From: Rhizobium sp. PDO1-076
Lineage (GTDB): Bacteria > Pseudomonadota > Alphaproteobacteria > Rhizobiales > Rhizobiaceae
Assembly: GCF_000247475.1 (NCBI RefSeq)
Contig: NZ_AHZC01000430.1
Coordinates: forward strand, 1 to 64,000
DNA length: 64,000 nt
Reading direction: 5' to 3'
In this document: positions 17,428-26,942 of the stretch, in pieces
Layout: each line of letters opens with the position of its first letter
Numbering within the stretch: position 1 is the first letter of the stretch
Notes under the pieces: model-generated
Seen by the model: the letters and a program-made list of their open reading frames with translations, nothing else
The model's database searches: none
What the model was told of the DNA's origin: nothing
Program-made: the position numbers and the translations under genes

Positions 17428-17739
17428 ATGCCGAACAAAGACGTCTCCCTGAAGCCGAAGCTGCAATCCAAGCCGAAGCTGGAGCGGCCCAAGCTCTACA
17501 AGGTCATTCTGCTCAATGACGATTACACGCCGCGCGAATTCGTCACCGTCGTGCTGAAAGCGGTGTTCCGCATGAGCGAGGAGGCCGGCAATCGTGTGAT
17601 GATGACGGCACACAAATTCGGCTCGGCGGTTGTCGTCGTCTGTACCCGTGATATTGCCGAAACGAAGGCCAAGGAGGCAACCGATCTCGCCAAGGAGGCC
17701 GGGTTTCCGCTGATGTTCACCACCGAACCGGAAGAATAG
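17428..17739 (+). CDS. clpS: ATP-dependent Clp protease adaptor ClpS (ClpS2 type)
   Basis: 103 residues from ATG 17428. ClpS delivers N-degron substrates to ClpAP. The core LYKVILLNDDYTPREFVTVV contains the Asp/Asn pair that contacts the N-terminal residue, and MTAHKFGSAVVVVC is the second signature. The basic leader KPKLQSKPKLERPK and the lack of an adjacent clpA match the second alphaproteobacterial ClpS, not the clpA-linked copy. An ATG 54 bases upstream is in frame, but GGAAAGAG precedes the chosen start. Confidence 0.93.
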   Translation: MPNKDVSLKPKLQSKPKLERPKLYKVILLNDDYTPREFVTVVLKAVFRMSEEAGNRVMMTAHKFGSAVVVVCTRDIAETKAKEATDLAKEAGFPLMFTTEPEE

Positions 17740-17919
17740 ACGGGGTTCCACAGGCCTTTCGCGATGTTCGGTCCATTGCTATGGATCTTTTCCCAGGCAA
17801 TTGCAGGTAGAGCAAAATTTGCTAGTGTAGCGTGTCTGGAAATTGGTCGCGCAGGCAACATGGGGATGTTGCCGTCTTTTTATCCAGACAGCTTGGTTCA
17901 TGCATGGAGGGGGTTTCTC

Positions 17920-18609
17920 ATGCGTTCGAAACTGCTTGCCGAATTTCTTGGTACGTTCTGGTTGGTGTTTGGCGGCTGCGGCAGCGCCGTTCTGGCGGCG
18001 GCATTTCCAGACGTCGGCATTGGCCTGCTGGGCGTCTCTCTGGCTTTTGGCCTTACCGTGTTGACGATGGCCTATGCGGTCGGCGGGATTTCCGGCGGGC
18101 ATTTCAATCCGGCAGTCTCCGTCGGGCTTGCCGTTGCCGGGAGGTTCGGCAAAAGCGATCTCGGGCCATATGTCGCGGCCCAGGTGCTGGGTGCGGCCGC
18201 CGCAGCGCTGGTGCTCTACATCGTTGCCACAGGCAAGGCGGGAGCCGAGATCGGCGGCTTTGCGGCAAACGGCTACGGTGAGCATTCGCCGGGCGGATAT
18301 TCCCTCGTCTCGGCGCTGGTGATCGAAGTTGTACTGACGGCTTTCTTCCTGGTGATCATCCTCGGCTCCACCAGTGCCAAGGCGCCCGCCGGCTTTGCGC
18401 CGATTGCCATCGGCCTCGGTTTGACGCTGATTCATCTGATCTCGATCCCGGTGACCAATACCTCGGTCAATCCCGCGCGCTCGACAAGTCAGGCGCTTTT
18501 TGTCGGCGGCTGGGCGCTACAGCAACTCTGGCTGTTCTGGGTGGCCCCCATAGCCGGGGCGGTGATCGGGGCCTTGCTGTGGAAAGGTCTGTCCGATGAG
18601 CGTGACTGA
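17920..18609 (+). CDS. aqpZ: Aquaporin Z
   Basis: 229 residues with six membrane helices and the two half-helix NPA motifs: GHFNPAVS near residue 61-68 and [13 protein letters not shown] near 182. The AqpZ pattern [20 protein letters not shown] opens the protein. It conducts water across the inner membrane. GGAGGGGG lies seven bases before the ATG at 17920, which decides this start over an ATG 156 bases upstream. It is convergent with pth, with a 12-base gap and no obvious terminator hairpin. Confidence 0.96.
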   Translation: MRSKLLAEFLGTFWLVFGGCGSAVLAAAFPDVGIGLLGVSLAFGLTVLTMAYAVGGISGGHFNPAVSVGLAVAGRFGKSDLGPYVAAQVLGAAAAALVLYIVATGKAGAEIGGFAANGYGEHSPGGYSLVSALVIEVVLTAFFLVIILGSTSAKAPAGFAPIAIGLGLTLIHLISIPVTNTSVNPARSTSQALFVGGWALQQLWLFWVAPIAGAVIGALLWKGLSDERD

Positions 18610-18621
18610 GCAGAACTGTAC

Positions 18622-19347
18622 TTAGTCGTCCTTCTTGCCGAACATGCGCTTGAGCATGTCCGCCATCGGTCCGGATTCCGGCAGCTTTTTCGGCTGGTTG
18701 AAGTTTCGCGCCTGGTGGATGTGCGATTGGCCGGTCTTCGCCGGCTTTAGTGCCCTGGCCGGCTTTTCCTCGTCCGCCTTGCCGCCGGTTGCCAGTGCCA
18801 GCTTGTTCATCAGTTGCGAATCTTCGCCCTTGATCAGCATGTCGGCATTGTCGGCCAGCGCTTCGAGCAGCGGCTCTAGCCATTCGGCATCCGACTTGCC
18901 GAAGTCTCCGAGGACATGGCCGTGGACGCGCGACTTGTCGCCGGGGTGGCCGATGCCGAGGCGCAGGCGCCGGTAGTTCAGCCCGCAATGGGCATCGATC
19001 GATTTGATGCCGTTATGGCCGCCATGACCGCCACCGGTCTTGATGCGAGCCTTGCCGGGCATCAGGTCCAGTTCGTCGTAAATGGCGATTATATCCTCGG
19101 GTCCGAGCTTGTAGAAGCGCATCGCCTCGCCGACGCTTTCGCCGGAGAGGTTCATGAAGGTTTGCGGCTTGATCAGCAGCACTTTTTCGGTGCCAAGTGT
19201 GCCTTCCGCGATCAGGCCCTTGAATTTTTTCGCCCAGGGCGAGAAGGAATGGCGCCGATGGATCGCGTCCACCGCCATGAAGCCGATATTGTGGCGATTG
19301 CGCTCGTATTGAGAGCCTGGGTTTCCGAGCCCAGCAAGGATCATCAT
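18622..19347 (-). CDS. pth: Peptidyl-tRNA hydrolase
   Basis: 241 residues. Pth releases peptides from peptidyl-tRNA. The catalytic His is in [11 protein letters not shown] and the Asp in [26 protein letters not shown] is the other family signature. The last 50 residues (from about 190) form a Lys-rich extension absent from the 190-residue enterobacterial enzyme but usual in rhizobia. The second codon is also ATG, so translation may begin at 19344. In many rhizobia it directly follows rplY; here two signalling genes intervene. Confidence 0.95.
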   Translation of the reverse strand: MMILAGLGNPGSQYERNRHNIGFMAVDAIHRRHSFSPWAKKFKGLIAEGTLGTEKVLLIKPQTFMNLSGESVGEAMRFYKLGPEDIIAIYDELDLMPGKARIKTGGGHGGHNGIKSIDAHCGLNYRRLRLGIGHPGDKSRVHGHVLGDFGKSDAEWLEPLLEALADNADMLIKGEDSQLMNKLALATGGKADEEKPARALKPAKTGQSHIHQARNFNQPKKLPESGPMADMLKRMFGKKDD

Positions 19348-19429
19348 GGCTGCGTCCGTTTCTGCCGTTTTGGTCAGTGACCGCGCCGATCGCGGCGCGG
19401 CCTTTCACCACCGCGAAACGCGCTGAATG

Positions 19430-20182
19430 TCAAGGGTTGGAGGCTGGCGTGCTGGCAAGCGCACTGACATTCGACCCGAGCAGGCCATAGTTGCCCAGGA
19501 TCTCGGCCTGCCGGCCATCGGCAATTATCGTATCGAGAGCATCCTGCATCCTGGCCAGGAGATCATCCGGAAAAGTCGAATTGCAGGCGATCGAGAACTT
19601 CTGCTCGGTGAAGACGAATTTGACTTCCAGGGGTTCGCCGTCCTTTACCAGTTGCACATAATGCTGCTCGTCGATCGGCATCAGATCGAGCCGGCCGCTT
19701 TCCAGTTTCTTCAGGGTCAGCTTGAGATCGGTCGCGAGATCGATCTTCTCAAATCCGGCATTTTCGAGCAGCGTCTGGGTGTAGTCATTGCGCTGCGTGC
19801 CGACCGTATAGGACTTGGCTTCGTCGGTATTCTTCACGTCGAGACCTGACCCCTTGCGGGCTACCATCAGATTGCGGCCGACCGCCAGGGGCTCCACCCA
19901 TTTGAACAGCGTATCGCGTTCGGGGATGTGGGCCGTGGTGAAGACGCAATGCATCGGCTCTGTCTGGGCAAGCGCGATAGCGCGTGCCCATGGCATCATC
20001 TCGACGGAGTAGGGGATCTTCAACTCCTCCATCATGACGATCAACTGGTCGTAGCCCGCGCCCTTTATGTCGTTGCCGGCGCGGAAATTGTAGGGCGGGT
20101 AGTCTTCGGTGGTAAAGTAGACAGTGTCGGCGGCGGCAACCGGGGCCGCCGCAAGTGAAAGTAGAATTCCAAGCACTTTCAT
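19430..20182 (-). CDS. Periplasmic solute-binding protein (SBP family 3), orphan
   Basis: 250 residues. An N-terminal signal peptide (residues 1-18, AAAPVAAADT cleavage) is followed by the family 3 start VYFTTEDYPPYNF and conserved GAGYDQL. No permease or ATPase gene lies nearby. Instead it follows the GGDEF-EAL receptor gene on the same strand with only 27 bases between, and GAAGAGAGG precedes its ATG. The likely role is to hand a bound ligand, perhaps an amino acid, to the receptor's periplasmic domain, as NspS does for MbaA in Vibrio. That link is inference; an uptake protein serving a distant transporter is the alternative. Confidence 0.78.
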   Translation of the reverse strand: MKVLGILLSLAAAPVAAADTVYFTTEDYPPYNFRAGNDIKGAGYDQLIVMMEELKIPYSVEMMPWARAIALAQTEPMHCVFTTAHIPERDTLFKWVEPLAVGRNLMVARKGSGLDVKNTDEAKSYTVGTQRNDYTQTLLENAGFEKIDLATDLKLTLKKLESGRLDLMPIDEQHYVQLVKDGEPLEVKFVFTEQKFSIACNSTFPDDLLARMQDALDTIIADGRQAEILGNYGLLGSNVSALASTPASNP

Positions 20183-20209
20183 TGCGGTATGCCTCTCTTC
20201 CTGGTGTTT

Positions 20210-22591
20210 CTAGCCCGCTGCACCCTCGCGCAGGCGGTTTTTCCTGATAGCGGCGTCGATCAAGGCTGCGACCGGTTGCGGGCGCGCGAAGAGATATCCC
20301 TGGCCGTAATCCACGCCGAATTCCTCTAGAAGGACGCGTTGTTCCTCGGTCTCCACGCCTTCCGCCACAACGCTGCATTCCATCTTGTGCGAAATGGCGG
20401 TGATGCCTTCAACCAGCATGCGGCTCTTGTTGCGCAGTTCTGGCTCGACTTCCGACAGCGAGCGGATGAAGGACTGGTCGATCTTGACGATATCGACCGG
20501 GAAGCGGTTGAGATAGCTCAGCGACGAGTAACCCGTGCCGAAGTCGTCAAGTGCAATACGATAGCCGAAGCGGTTGAAGTCATCGAGAATAGTGCGGATC
20601 TGCGGGTTGTCGTGCAGCAGGGTTGCCTCGGTGATCTCGATGACGATGCGTTTGGGCGCGATGCCGTGCCTTGTCGTCAAGGACGCCAGCCGGACCGGTA
20701 GCGATGGCTCGAACTGCAGCGGCGAGAAGTTGATCGCAAGGTACGTGCTATCGTCATCCGTTGCGGTACTCAGTCGCACCAGGTTCTCCAGCGCCTTTTC
20801 CAGAATCCGGCCACCGACCTTGCCAATAGCGCCGATTTCCTCGGCGATCCGAATGATTTCGGTTGGCGGCACGATGCCCCGCTCTGGATGCACGAGCCGC
20901 ATCAGTGCCTCGTAGCCGACGACCCTGCCGCTTTCGATCTGGACGATGGGCTGGAAAAATGCCTCGAACCAGTCGTTGCTCAATCCCTGCTCGATATCGT
21001 GTTCGATCTCGGCGCGCTGGCGCGTGTCGTCCTGAATGAGCGGATTGTAGAGCTGAGCGCCATTCTTGCCGTCGCGTTTCTTGCTGTACATCGCCATGTC
21101 GGACTTTTGCAGCAGTTCCGCCGCATTGGCCGCATGGCGCGGATAGATGGCGATGCCGACACTGGCGCTCAGGCGGGCGGTGGCGCCATCGATCTTGATC
21201 GGCTCGACAAAGATGTCGCACAGTTGCCGGCTCAGCTCCATGGCAACGCTCTCGGCATCCGTGGCGCGCAACAGGATGGCAAACTCGTCCCCGCCAAGTC
21301 GGGCCGCCGTCGCGCCGATCGGCAAATGTGCCTTCATCCGTTCGACGAAATGGCACAGCACTGTATCGCCAGCCTGGTGGCCGAGATTGTCGTTGATCCA
21401 CTTGAACCGATCAAGGTCGACAAAGATGCAGGCAAGTTCGTGTTCAGTTGCGTCGGTCAGCTTGATCTCGTCGTCGAGTGCGTTCTCGAAGCCCTGGCGG
21501 TTGCGAAGGCCCGTCAGGTGGTCGGTGATCGCCTGACGGTGGTTGCGCTCCTCGGACTGCTTGAGGGCCGTGACGTCAGTCATGACGCTGAGCGAAAGGC
21601 CTTCGTCGCCCTCCTGCGCCTCGCGATTTGCCTCGGCGATCAGAACGTCCATGACCGTGCCGTCGGCGCAGACGAAGCGGGTGGTGGCCTCGAGGACGCC
21701 GACAATCGCCTTGGTCCGCTTGTGCTCCAGATAGTTTTCCCAGGCGTCCAAGGGTACGAGTTCGGAAAAGTGACGTCCGACGATCGTGTGACGCTGATAG
21801 CCGGTGGCGAGCAGCCAGTAGTCGCTGACGCCAGTGATGCGATCCTGCTCGTCGAGCGAAAAGAGCATGGCCGGGGTCAGGTTGTAGATTTCGGTGGTGC
21901 GTTGGTGGGCGAGCTTCAGTTCGCGTTCTTCCTGCTCGAGCTTGATCTGCATGGCGTTGAAGCTGCGTGCAAGCCGGCCGATCTCGTCATTCGACTGCCA
22001 GTCGACATGATGGCGAGAACCCAGCCTGCGGGTTGCCTCGATGGCGGCAGTCAGTTTGAGCAATGGTCTCATCACCATGACGCGGTTGCCGATGACTGCA
22101 GCGCCGACGACGCCGAGGACGGCCAGCATGAAGATGCCGATCAAAATCACTTCTGCTTGGCGGAGCGAAGAGAACATGTCGATTCGGCTATAATATATGG
22201 TGATCGTGCCGACGAGTTTTGGTCCCTCGATGGCATGGTAGAAGATTTCGCGGGTGATCGAGCTCAGGCCGTTCTTTGGCCATTTCGGCAGCGCTGGCAT
22301 CGAGACATTGATGCCATTGGACAGATCGCGGACGTGAACCCGGCTGACGGTGCTGTTGGAGATGATCGTTGCGGTAATCTGTTCGACGCTCTCGCGGTCG
22401 AAATCCCACATCGGCTTTGCGAGAGCCTGGCCATTGGCGGCGATCAGCACTTCCAGGTTTTGCTGCAATTCGCTGGAGGCGCGCTCCGTGGTGAGCGAGA
22501 GGAAGAGGGCAAAGAGCGGAACGACAAGAATGAAGATCGTGATCGCAACAATCGCCAGGAATCGACTCTCGACTGATCGTGTCATCGGCAT
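20210..22591 (-). CDS. Membrane receptor GGDEF-EAL protein (c-di-GMP turnover)
   Basis: 793 residues. TM1 is at about 10-32, a periplasmic domain of about 115 residues follows (LAKPMWDFDRESVEQITATI is a common sensor pattern), and TM2 is at about 149-171. HAMP, a PAS-like domain (about 235-350), GGDEF (433-437, LGGDEF intact) and EAL (561-563, YEALMRL intact, with DDFGTGYSSLSYL) come next. Both active sites look usable. No RxxD inhibitory site precedes GGDEF. It makes or breaks cyclic di-GMP in response to a periplasmic cue. AGGAG lies just before the ATG. It is followed by the orphan binding protein. Confidence 0.92.
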   Translation of the reverse strand: MPMTRSVESRFLAIVAITIFILVVPLFALFLSLTTERASSELQQNLEVLIAANGQALAKPMWDFDRESVEQITATIISNSTVSRVHVRDLSNGINVSMPALPKWPKNGLSSITREIFYHAIEGPKLVGTITIYYSRIDMFSSLRQAEVILIGIFMLAVLGVVGAAVIGNRVMVMRPLLKLTAAIEATRRLGSRHHVDWQSNDEIGRLARSFNAMQIKLEQEERELKLAHQRTTEIYNLTPAMLFSLDEQDRITGVSDYWLLATGYQRHTIVGRHFSELVPLDAWENYLEHKRTKAIVGVLEATTRFVCADGTVMDVLIAEANREAQEGDEGLSLSVMTDVTALKQSEERNHRQAITDHLTGLRNRQGFENALDDEIKLTDATEHELACIFVDLDRFKWINDNLGHQAGDTVLCHFVERMKAHLPIGATAARLGGDEFAILLRATDAESVAMELSRQLCDIFVEPIKIDGATARLSASVGIAIYPRHAANAAELLQKSDMAMYSKKRDGKNGAQLYNPLIQDDTRQRAEIEHDIEQGLSNDWFEAFFQPIVQIESGRVVGYEALMRLVHPERGIVPPTEIIRIAEEIGAIGKVGGRILEKALENLVRLSTATDDDSTYLAINFSPLQFEPSLPVRLASLTTRHGIAPKRIVIEITEATLLHDNPQIRTILDDFNRFGYRIALDDFGTGYSSLSYLNRFPVDIVKIDQSFIRSLSEVEPELRNKSRMLVEGITAISHKMECSVVAEGVETEEQRVLLEEFGVDYGQGYLFARPQPVAALIDAAIRKNRLREGAAG

Positions 22592-22751
22592 TTCGCTCCT
22601 TTATGCCGCTGACGATGGGACATGTTTCTCGGGATGCTCCCTTTGTGGCGAGAATACGGCCGTCACGCTTTCATGAAACCGTTAAATCAAGTTAAAGCCG
22701 CCATCCGCATTTTTGTGAGTTTTATGACAATAAGAGCCTGAAATACAAAAA

Positions 22752-22777
22752 AACCCACCCTGTTTCCAAGGTGGGTT
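22752..22777 (-). terminator. rplY terminator
   Basis: AACCCACC / GGTGGGTT 8-bp stem, with a T-run on the minus strand beyond it (A-run at 22747-22753 on +). A separate 16-base palindrome AACCGAAATTTCGGTT lies at 22786-22801, immediately past the rplY stop. Confidence 0.88.
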
Positions 22778-22804
22778 CTCTTTCTAACCGAAATTTCGGT
22801 TTGA

Positions 22805-23404
22805 TCAGGCTTCAGCTTCGGCTTCTTCTTCGACGCCACCAGCTGGTGCAACCAGCGTTGCAATGGTGAAGTCGCGGTCAGCGATGACCGGGGTCACGCC
22901 TGCCGGCAGCTTCACGGCCGAGATGTGGATGCTGTCGCCGATCTTGGCGCCGGAAAGATCAACCGTGATGAATTCCGGGATGTTGTCGGCCGGGCAATGC
23001 AGTTCAACGTCGTGACGCACGATGTTGAGGACTGCGCCGATCTTGACGGCAGACTTGTCTTCGTTGACGAAATGCACCGGAACCTGAACCGAGACCTGGC
23101 TGTTGGCCGAGACGCGGAGGAAGTCGATGTGCATGGTGAAATCGCGGACCGGATCGAGCTGGTAATCCTTCGGGAGAACCTTGATCTTTTCGCCGTTGAT
23201 TTCGATAACGGCGATCGTGGTCATGAAACCGCCGGCATGAATGCGCTTGGTGATCTCGTTGGTGTTGATCGAGATCGAAATCGGGGCCTGCTTGTCACCA
23301 TAGATGACAGCTGGGATGGAACCGTTGCGGCGAAGTTCGCGGGAGGACCCCTTACCTACCCGTTCGCGTGCTACGGCCTTGAGCTCGTATGAAGCATGGC
23401 TCAT
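22805..23404 (-). CDS. rplY: 50S ribosomal protein L25 / general stress protein Ctc
   Basis: 199 residues, the long Ctc/TL5 form. An N-terminal 5S-rRNA-binding L25 domain ([37 protein letters not shown]) is followed by the C-terminal beta domain and an acidic tail (EEEAEAEA). It binds 5S rRNA in the large subunit. GAAAGG lies upstream of the ATG at 23404. The leader before it is about 115 bases if the promoter at 23527-23555 is used. Confidence 0.96.
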   Translation of the reverse strand: MSHASYELKAVARERVGKGSSRELRRNGSIPAVIYGDKQAPISISINTNEITKRIHAGGFMTTIAVIEINGEKIKVLPKDYQLDPVRDFTMHIDFLRVSANSQVSVQVPVHFVNEDKSAVKIGAVLNIVRHDVELHCPADNIPEFITVDLSGAKIGDSIHISAVKLPAGVTPVIADRDFTIATLVAPAGGVEEEAEAEA

Positions 23405-23526
23405 GGCTTTAACCTTTCAAGTTGTCTGGAGAGCCCTGGTGGCTGCCTTTCAGCGGCGTTCCAGGACTGGAGGCGTTTGACGGCCTCATCCGCGTTGCCT
23501 CCAAGGGTGTCTACGCGGACGGGGGC

Positions 23527-23555
23527 GCTATAAACCAGTCCCCCCCGAATAGCAA
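23527..23555 (-). promoter_or_regulatory. Candidate rplY promoter
   Basis: On the minus strand, TTGCTA (23555-23550) and TATAGC (23532-23527) are separated by 17 bases. Transcription would start near 23520 and leave a leader of about 115 bases before rplY. The 319-base gap 23405-23723 also holds the upstream region of the MHYT gene on the + strand, for which I see no clear promoter. Confidence 0.5.
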
Positions 23556-23723
23556 GTTTCGTTGCAACAATACCGTTGGCCGGCAAGGGTTCTTGGCGAT
23601 TAACTTCGGATTTATCGCGATTTCCGCCAGCGTAGCGATCTCGCTAACTATCTTTGCCAAGCATTTGGAAATTGACGACTGCTAATTGGGTGATGCGCAA
23701 GATTTTACACACGGTCCCATTTG

Positions 23724-25808
23724 ATGCTGAAACTCGTGAATTGCATTGTCGTTGATCATGATCCCGTCTCATTGGCCGCCGCGGTTGGAATATGCATCTG
23801 TGGTGCCTTTCTCACGATGCGGCTGTTCGGTCGTATCCGTGGTACGCGCGGCATGGCCCGGGCGAGCTGGATCTCGCTGACCAGCGTGATCGGTGGTTGT
23901 TCGATATGGACCACGCATTTCGTTGCGATGATGGGTTACGAAGCCGGGGTCGTGACCGGTTACGAGCCGCAGCGGACGCTGATGTCGCTCATTCTTGCCG
24001 TCAGCATCACAGGTATTGGATTTGCCATTGCCGGCATCGCCCAGCGCAGCCTGGCCATCGAGGCGGGCGGCGGCCTTGTCGGTCTCGGCATCGCGGCCAT
24101 GCATTATGTCGGCATGAGCGGCTATCAGGTTCAGGGTCACCTCGAATGGGACCGGAGCTATGTGGTGATGTCGCTGATTTGCGGGGCGCTTTTCGGGGCG
24201 ATCGCAACAAACCGTGCGTCGCGGCCGTTGACGCGCTTTTGTCGCCTGGGCGGCGGTGTGGCCTTGCTTCTTGCCATCGCCTCCACCCATTTTCTCGGCA
24301 TGACAGCGCTAACTGTCGTGCCGAACATGCAGGCGCAATTGCCGTATGACGTGTTGCCGGAAAGCATTCTGACGGTCGTCGTGGTGGTCGTGACCCTAAT
24401 GATCATGACGATTGGCGCCACATCCTATGCGATCGACAGGCAATCGTCGAAATTGGCTGTCGAGCGTTATCGCCAGCTGTCGTTGCACGATGCGCTCACC
24501 GGCTTGCCGAACCGCGCGGCGTTTATCGAGCGTCTGACGCATATGATCGATATGCCATCGGCACACAGCGAGCGCATCTACGTGTTTTCGTTCGACCTCG
24601 ACCGCTTCAAGGAAATCAACGACGTACATGGCCATGCGGCCGGGGATCAGGTTCTGCGGGCGGTTGGCGAGCGGCTCAGTGCCCGTTTGCGTGAAGGTGA
24701 GTTTGTCGCCCGCATCGGCGGAGACGAATTCGTCGCCGTATCGTCGCGGCTCTACACCAAGGCGGACGCACAGCAGTTTGCCGAAAAGGTCATCCAGGAT
24801 CTCGGTGCTCCGGTCGAGTGGGTGGGCGAGACCCTGTCGATCGGAACCAGCATCGGCGTCACGATGTATCCCGAGAGTGCCGAGAGCATTGATGACCTGA
24901 TGGCGCAATCCGATATCGCCATGTACCGGGCCAAGGCGATCGGATCGAACAATGTCTGCTTCTACGACCGCTCGATGGATCTTGCGGCGCGCGAGCGCAA
25001 TGCGCTGGCGATGGATATGCGCAGCGGCTTCCTGCGTGGCGAGTTTGAACTGTATTATCAGCGCCAGAACGACACCGCGACCGGCGACGTGATCGGTCTG
25101 GAGGTACTTTTGCGCTGGAACCATCCGGTGCGCGGCCTCGTCTCGCCAAGCGAATTCATTCCGATTGCCGAGCGCAGCGGTTTCATCCTCGAACTTGGCG
25201 ACTGGGTCCTGCGCCAATCCTGCCTCGCGGCGGTGAAATGGAGCAATCCGCTGAGGATCGCGGTCAATGTCGCGCCGAAGCAGCTCGCCGATATCAGGCT
25301 GCCCGAGCGGGTGCGCGAGATTCTCGAGGAAAGCGGCTTGCCGGCGGAAAGGCTGGAGCTGGAAATCACCGAATCCGGCATCATCGCCGATCAGCAACAT
25401 GCGCTGCAGATCATCCGTCAACTGAAGGCGATCGGCGTGAAGATTGCGATGGACGACTACGGAACGGGCTACTCGTCGCTTTCGACGCTGCAACTGTTTC
25501 CGTTCGACAAGATCAAGATCGATCGCGGCTTCATCGACGGCGTGGCCAGCAGCCGGCAATCAGCGGCGATCGTGCGGTCGACGCTGATCCTTGCCGCCAG
25601 TCTCGACATTCCTGTTCTGGCAGAAGGCGTGGAAAGCGAGGCGCATGTCCGGTTCCTTCAGGCCGAGGGTTGCGAGCAGGTGCAAGGGTATTTCTACGGC
25701 CGGCCGGTTCCGCTGTCCGCGCTGAGCGATGTGGTCAATCTTGTACGGGAGATTGAAGCGGACGCCGGATCGTCCGCCGTTCCGGGCAAGCCCGGACTTG
25801 CTGCCTGA
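23724..25808 (+). CDS. MHYT-GGDEF-EAL protein
   Basis: 694 residues. The N-terminal 235 residues form the seven-helix MHYT sensor, with repeats THFVAMMGY, MHYVGMSGY and THFLGMTAL whose Met/His residues are thought to bind copper and sense O2, CO or NO. A GGDEF domain follows (332-336 intact, no RxxD site), then an EAL domain reading EVLLRW (from about 460), where ExLxR is kept. It therefore probably handles c-di-GMP turnover under a gas or redox cue at the inner membrane. The codon before ATG is TTG; ATG 23724 is preferred. Confidence 0.93.
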   Translation: MLKLVNCIVVDHDPVSLAAAVGICICGAFLTMRLFGRIRGTRGMARASWISLTSVIGGCSIWTTHFVAMMGYEAGVVTGYEPQRTLMSLILAVSITGIGFAIAGIAQRSLAIEAGGGLVGLGIAAMHYVGMSGYQVQGHLEWDRSYVVMSLICGALFGAIATNRASRPLTRFCRLGGGVALLLAIASTHFLGMTALTVVPNMQAQLPYDVLPESILTVVVVVVTLMIMTIGATSYAIDRQSSKLAVERYRQLSLHDALTGLPNRAAFIERLTHMIDMPSAHSERIYVFSFDLDRFKEINDVHGHAAGDQVLRAVGERLSARLREGEFVARIGGDEFVAVSSRLYTKADAQQFAEKVIQDLGAPVEWVGETLSIGTSIGVTMYPESAESIDDLMAQSDIAMYRAKAIGSNNVCFYDRSMDLAARERNALAMDMRSGFLRGEFELYYQRQNDTATGDVIGLEVLLRWNHPVRGLVSPSEFIPIAERSGFILELGDWVLRQSCLAAVKWSNPLRIAVNVAPKQLADIRLPERVREILEESGLPAERLELEITESGIIADQQHALQIIRQLKAIGVKIAMDDYGTGYSSLSTLQLFPFDKIKIDRGFIDGVASSRQSAAIVRSTLILAASLDIPVLAEGVESEAHVRFLQAEGCEQVQGYFYGRPVPLSALSDVVNLVREIEADAGSSAVPGKPGLAA

Positions 25809-25902
25809 CAGCTGCCTGGCCATTGCATCTGTAGATCTGTCGCATATCTGCGCCAGTTTTCTGGATCTACATGTTCGGATGCTTGTATTTCTTTCGTCTC
25901 AT

Positions 25903-25922
25903 TGAAACATGTGGAATGCACA
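25903..25922 (+). promoter_or_regulatory. Possible regulator site upstream of AcoR-like gene
   Basis: TGAAACA at 25903-25909 lies close to GGAATGC at 25913-25919. The same two elements (GCATTCC then TGAAACA, 26929-26942) occur upstream of the aldehyde dehydrogenase. Sharing between the regulator and its likely target suggests an autoregulated binding site. This is by eye only. Confidence 0.3.
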
Positions 25923-25954
25923 GGCATAACTGCATCATGCTTTGGGAGGAGCCG

Positions 25955-26911
25955 ATGCGACAAGATACCAGCCATTCGGCACTCGTCTACTCGACGGCGC
26001 AAAAAGCCTCTGCGGCCGTGACGTCGCCGGTCGCAGCGTCCTGGAGCCGCTGCCTCAATCTTTATCGCCTTGCGCCGGAAGAGGCGCGAAAACCGGTTCA
26101 GGTGGACGATATCGCCTTCCGCGAGGCGCATCGGCGCATGGAACGGCTGATCGGCAGCTCGACCGACGAGGTTGACCGGCTTTACCAGATGATTGGACGC
26201 TCCGGTTGTTGCATCATTCTGGCCGATGCCGACGGGATCGTGGTCGATCGACGTGGTGCGCCGGGCGATGACACCGAGTTTCGCTCGCTCGGTCTCTGGC
26301 AACAGAATGTCTGGAGCGAGGCGAGCGTCGGGACCAACGGCATCGGTACTGCGCTGGTGGACGAACGCTCGGTGGTTATCCACCGCGACCAGCATTTCAT
26401 GAGTGCCAATATCGGACTTTCCTGCGCGACAGCGCCGATCCGCGACCATCTTGGCCGGGTCATGGCAGCGCTCGATGTCTCGACCTGCCGCAACGACGTG
26501 AACGACATGACACTGGCCGTGCTGTCGCAGGCCGTGAAGGATGCGGCCGCCCGGGTCGAAACCAATCTCTTCCGGCAGGCATTTCCTGGCGCACGGATCG
26601 TCGTCGTGCCGCAGGCCAATTCTATTTCGGCTCTGATCGCGGTTGATAGCGACGACCTTATTCTCGGCGCAACCAAAGCAGCGCGAGTGGCGCTGAAGCT
26701 TGATGATCAGCTGATTTCGCAAGGCATGCCGGCGGCTGACGTGCTGCGCGAGGCGCGCGGCGATGGTGGCAGCGATCTCGATGATGCCGAGCGCGCGGCG
26801 CTGCGCCGCGTGCTGTCGCGCACCCAGGGTAATGTCTCTCAGGCGGCCCAGATCCTTGGTATCAGCCGTGCGACGCTGCACCGGAAGCTGAAGCGCTTCC
26901 AGGCGCAATAG
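25955..26911 (+). CDS. AcoR-like GAF-HTH regulator lacking the AAA+ domain
   Basis: 318 residues. An N-terminal helical/GAF region (SWSRCLNLYRLAPEE; LGLWQQNVWSEASVGTNGIGTAL) matches the AcoR/DhaR ligand-sensing part. The end is a Fis-type HTH (LSRTQGNVSQAAQILGISRATLHRKLKRF). No Walker motifs or GAFTGA loop are seen between them, so it cannot drive sigma-54 and probably acts with sigma-70. GGGAGGA sits four bases before the ATG. It lies upstream of, and in line with, the aldehyde dehydrogenase and DUF779 genes, its probable targets. Confidence 0.85.
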   Translation: MRQDTSHSALVYSTAQKASAAVTSPVAASWSRCLNLYRLAPEEARKPVQVDDIAFREAHRRMERLIGSSTDEVDRLYQMIGRSGCCIILADADGIVVDRRGAPGDDTEFRSLGLWQQNVWSEASVGTNGIGTALVDERSVVIHRDQHFMSANIGLSCATAPIRDHLGRVMAALDVSTCRNDVNDMTLAVLSQAVKDAAARVETNLFRQAFPGARIVVVPQANSISALIAVDSDDLILGATKAARVALKLDDQLISQGMPAADVLREARGDGGSDLDDAERAALRRVLSRTQGNVSQAAQILGISRATLHRKLKRFQAQ

Positions 26912-26928
26912 AGATTGGCAGCAGTGTC

Positions 26929-26942
26929 GCATTCCTGAAACA
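26929..26942 (+). promoter_or_regulatory. Possible regulator site upstream of aldehyde dehydrogenase
   Basis: GCATTCC (26929-26935) directly followed by TGAAACA (26936-26942), the same pair seen before the AcoR-like gene in another order. It lies about 105 bases before the dehydrogenase start. Confidence 0.3.

Noticed and set aside
17740-17919. Extended aquaporin start at 17764
   Set aside because: The extra 52 residues are not aquaporin-like, and GGAGGGGG sits directly before the ATG at 17920.
20888-22576. Plus-strand open frame of 562 codons
   Set aside because: Antisense to the GGDEF-EAL gene, with composition that matches no family.
23422-23685. 87-codon plus-strand frame upstream of the MHYT gene
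   Set aside because: It overlaps the predicted rplY leader and promoter on the other strand; no family resemblance.
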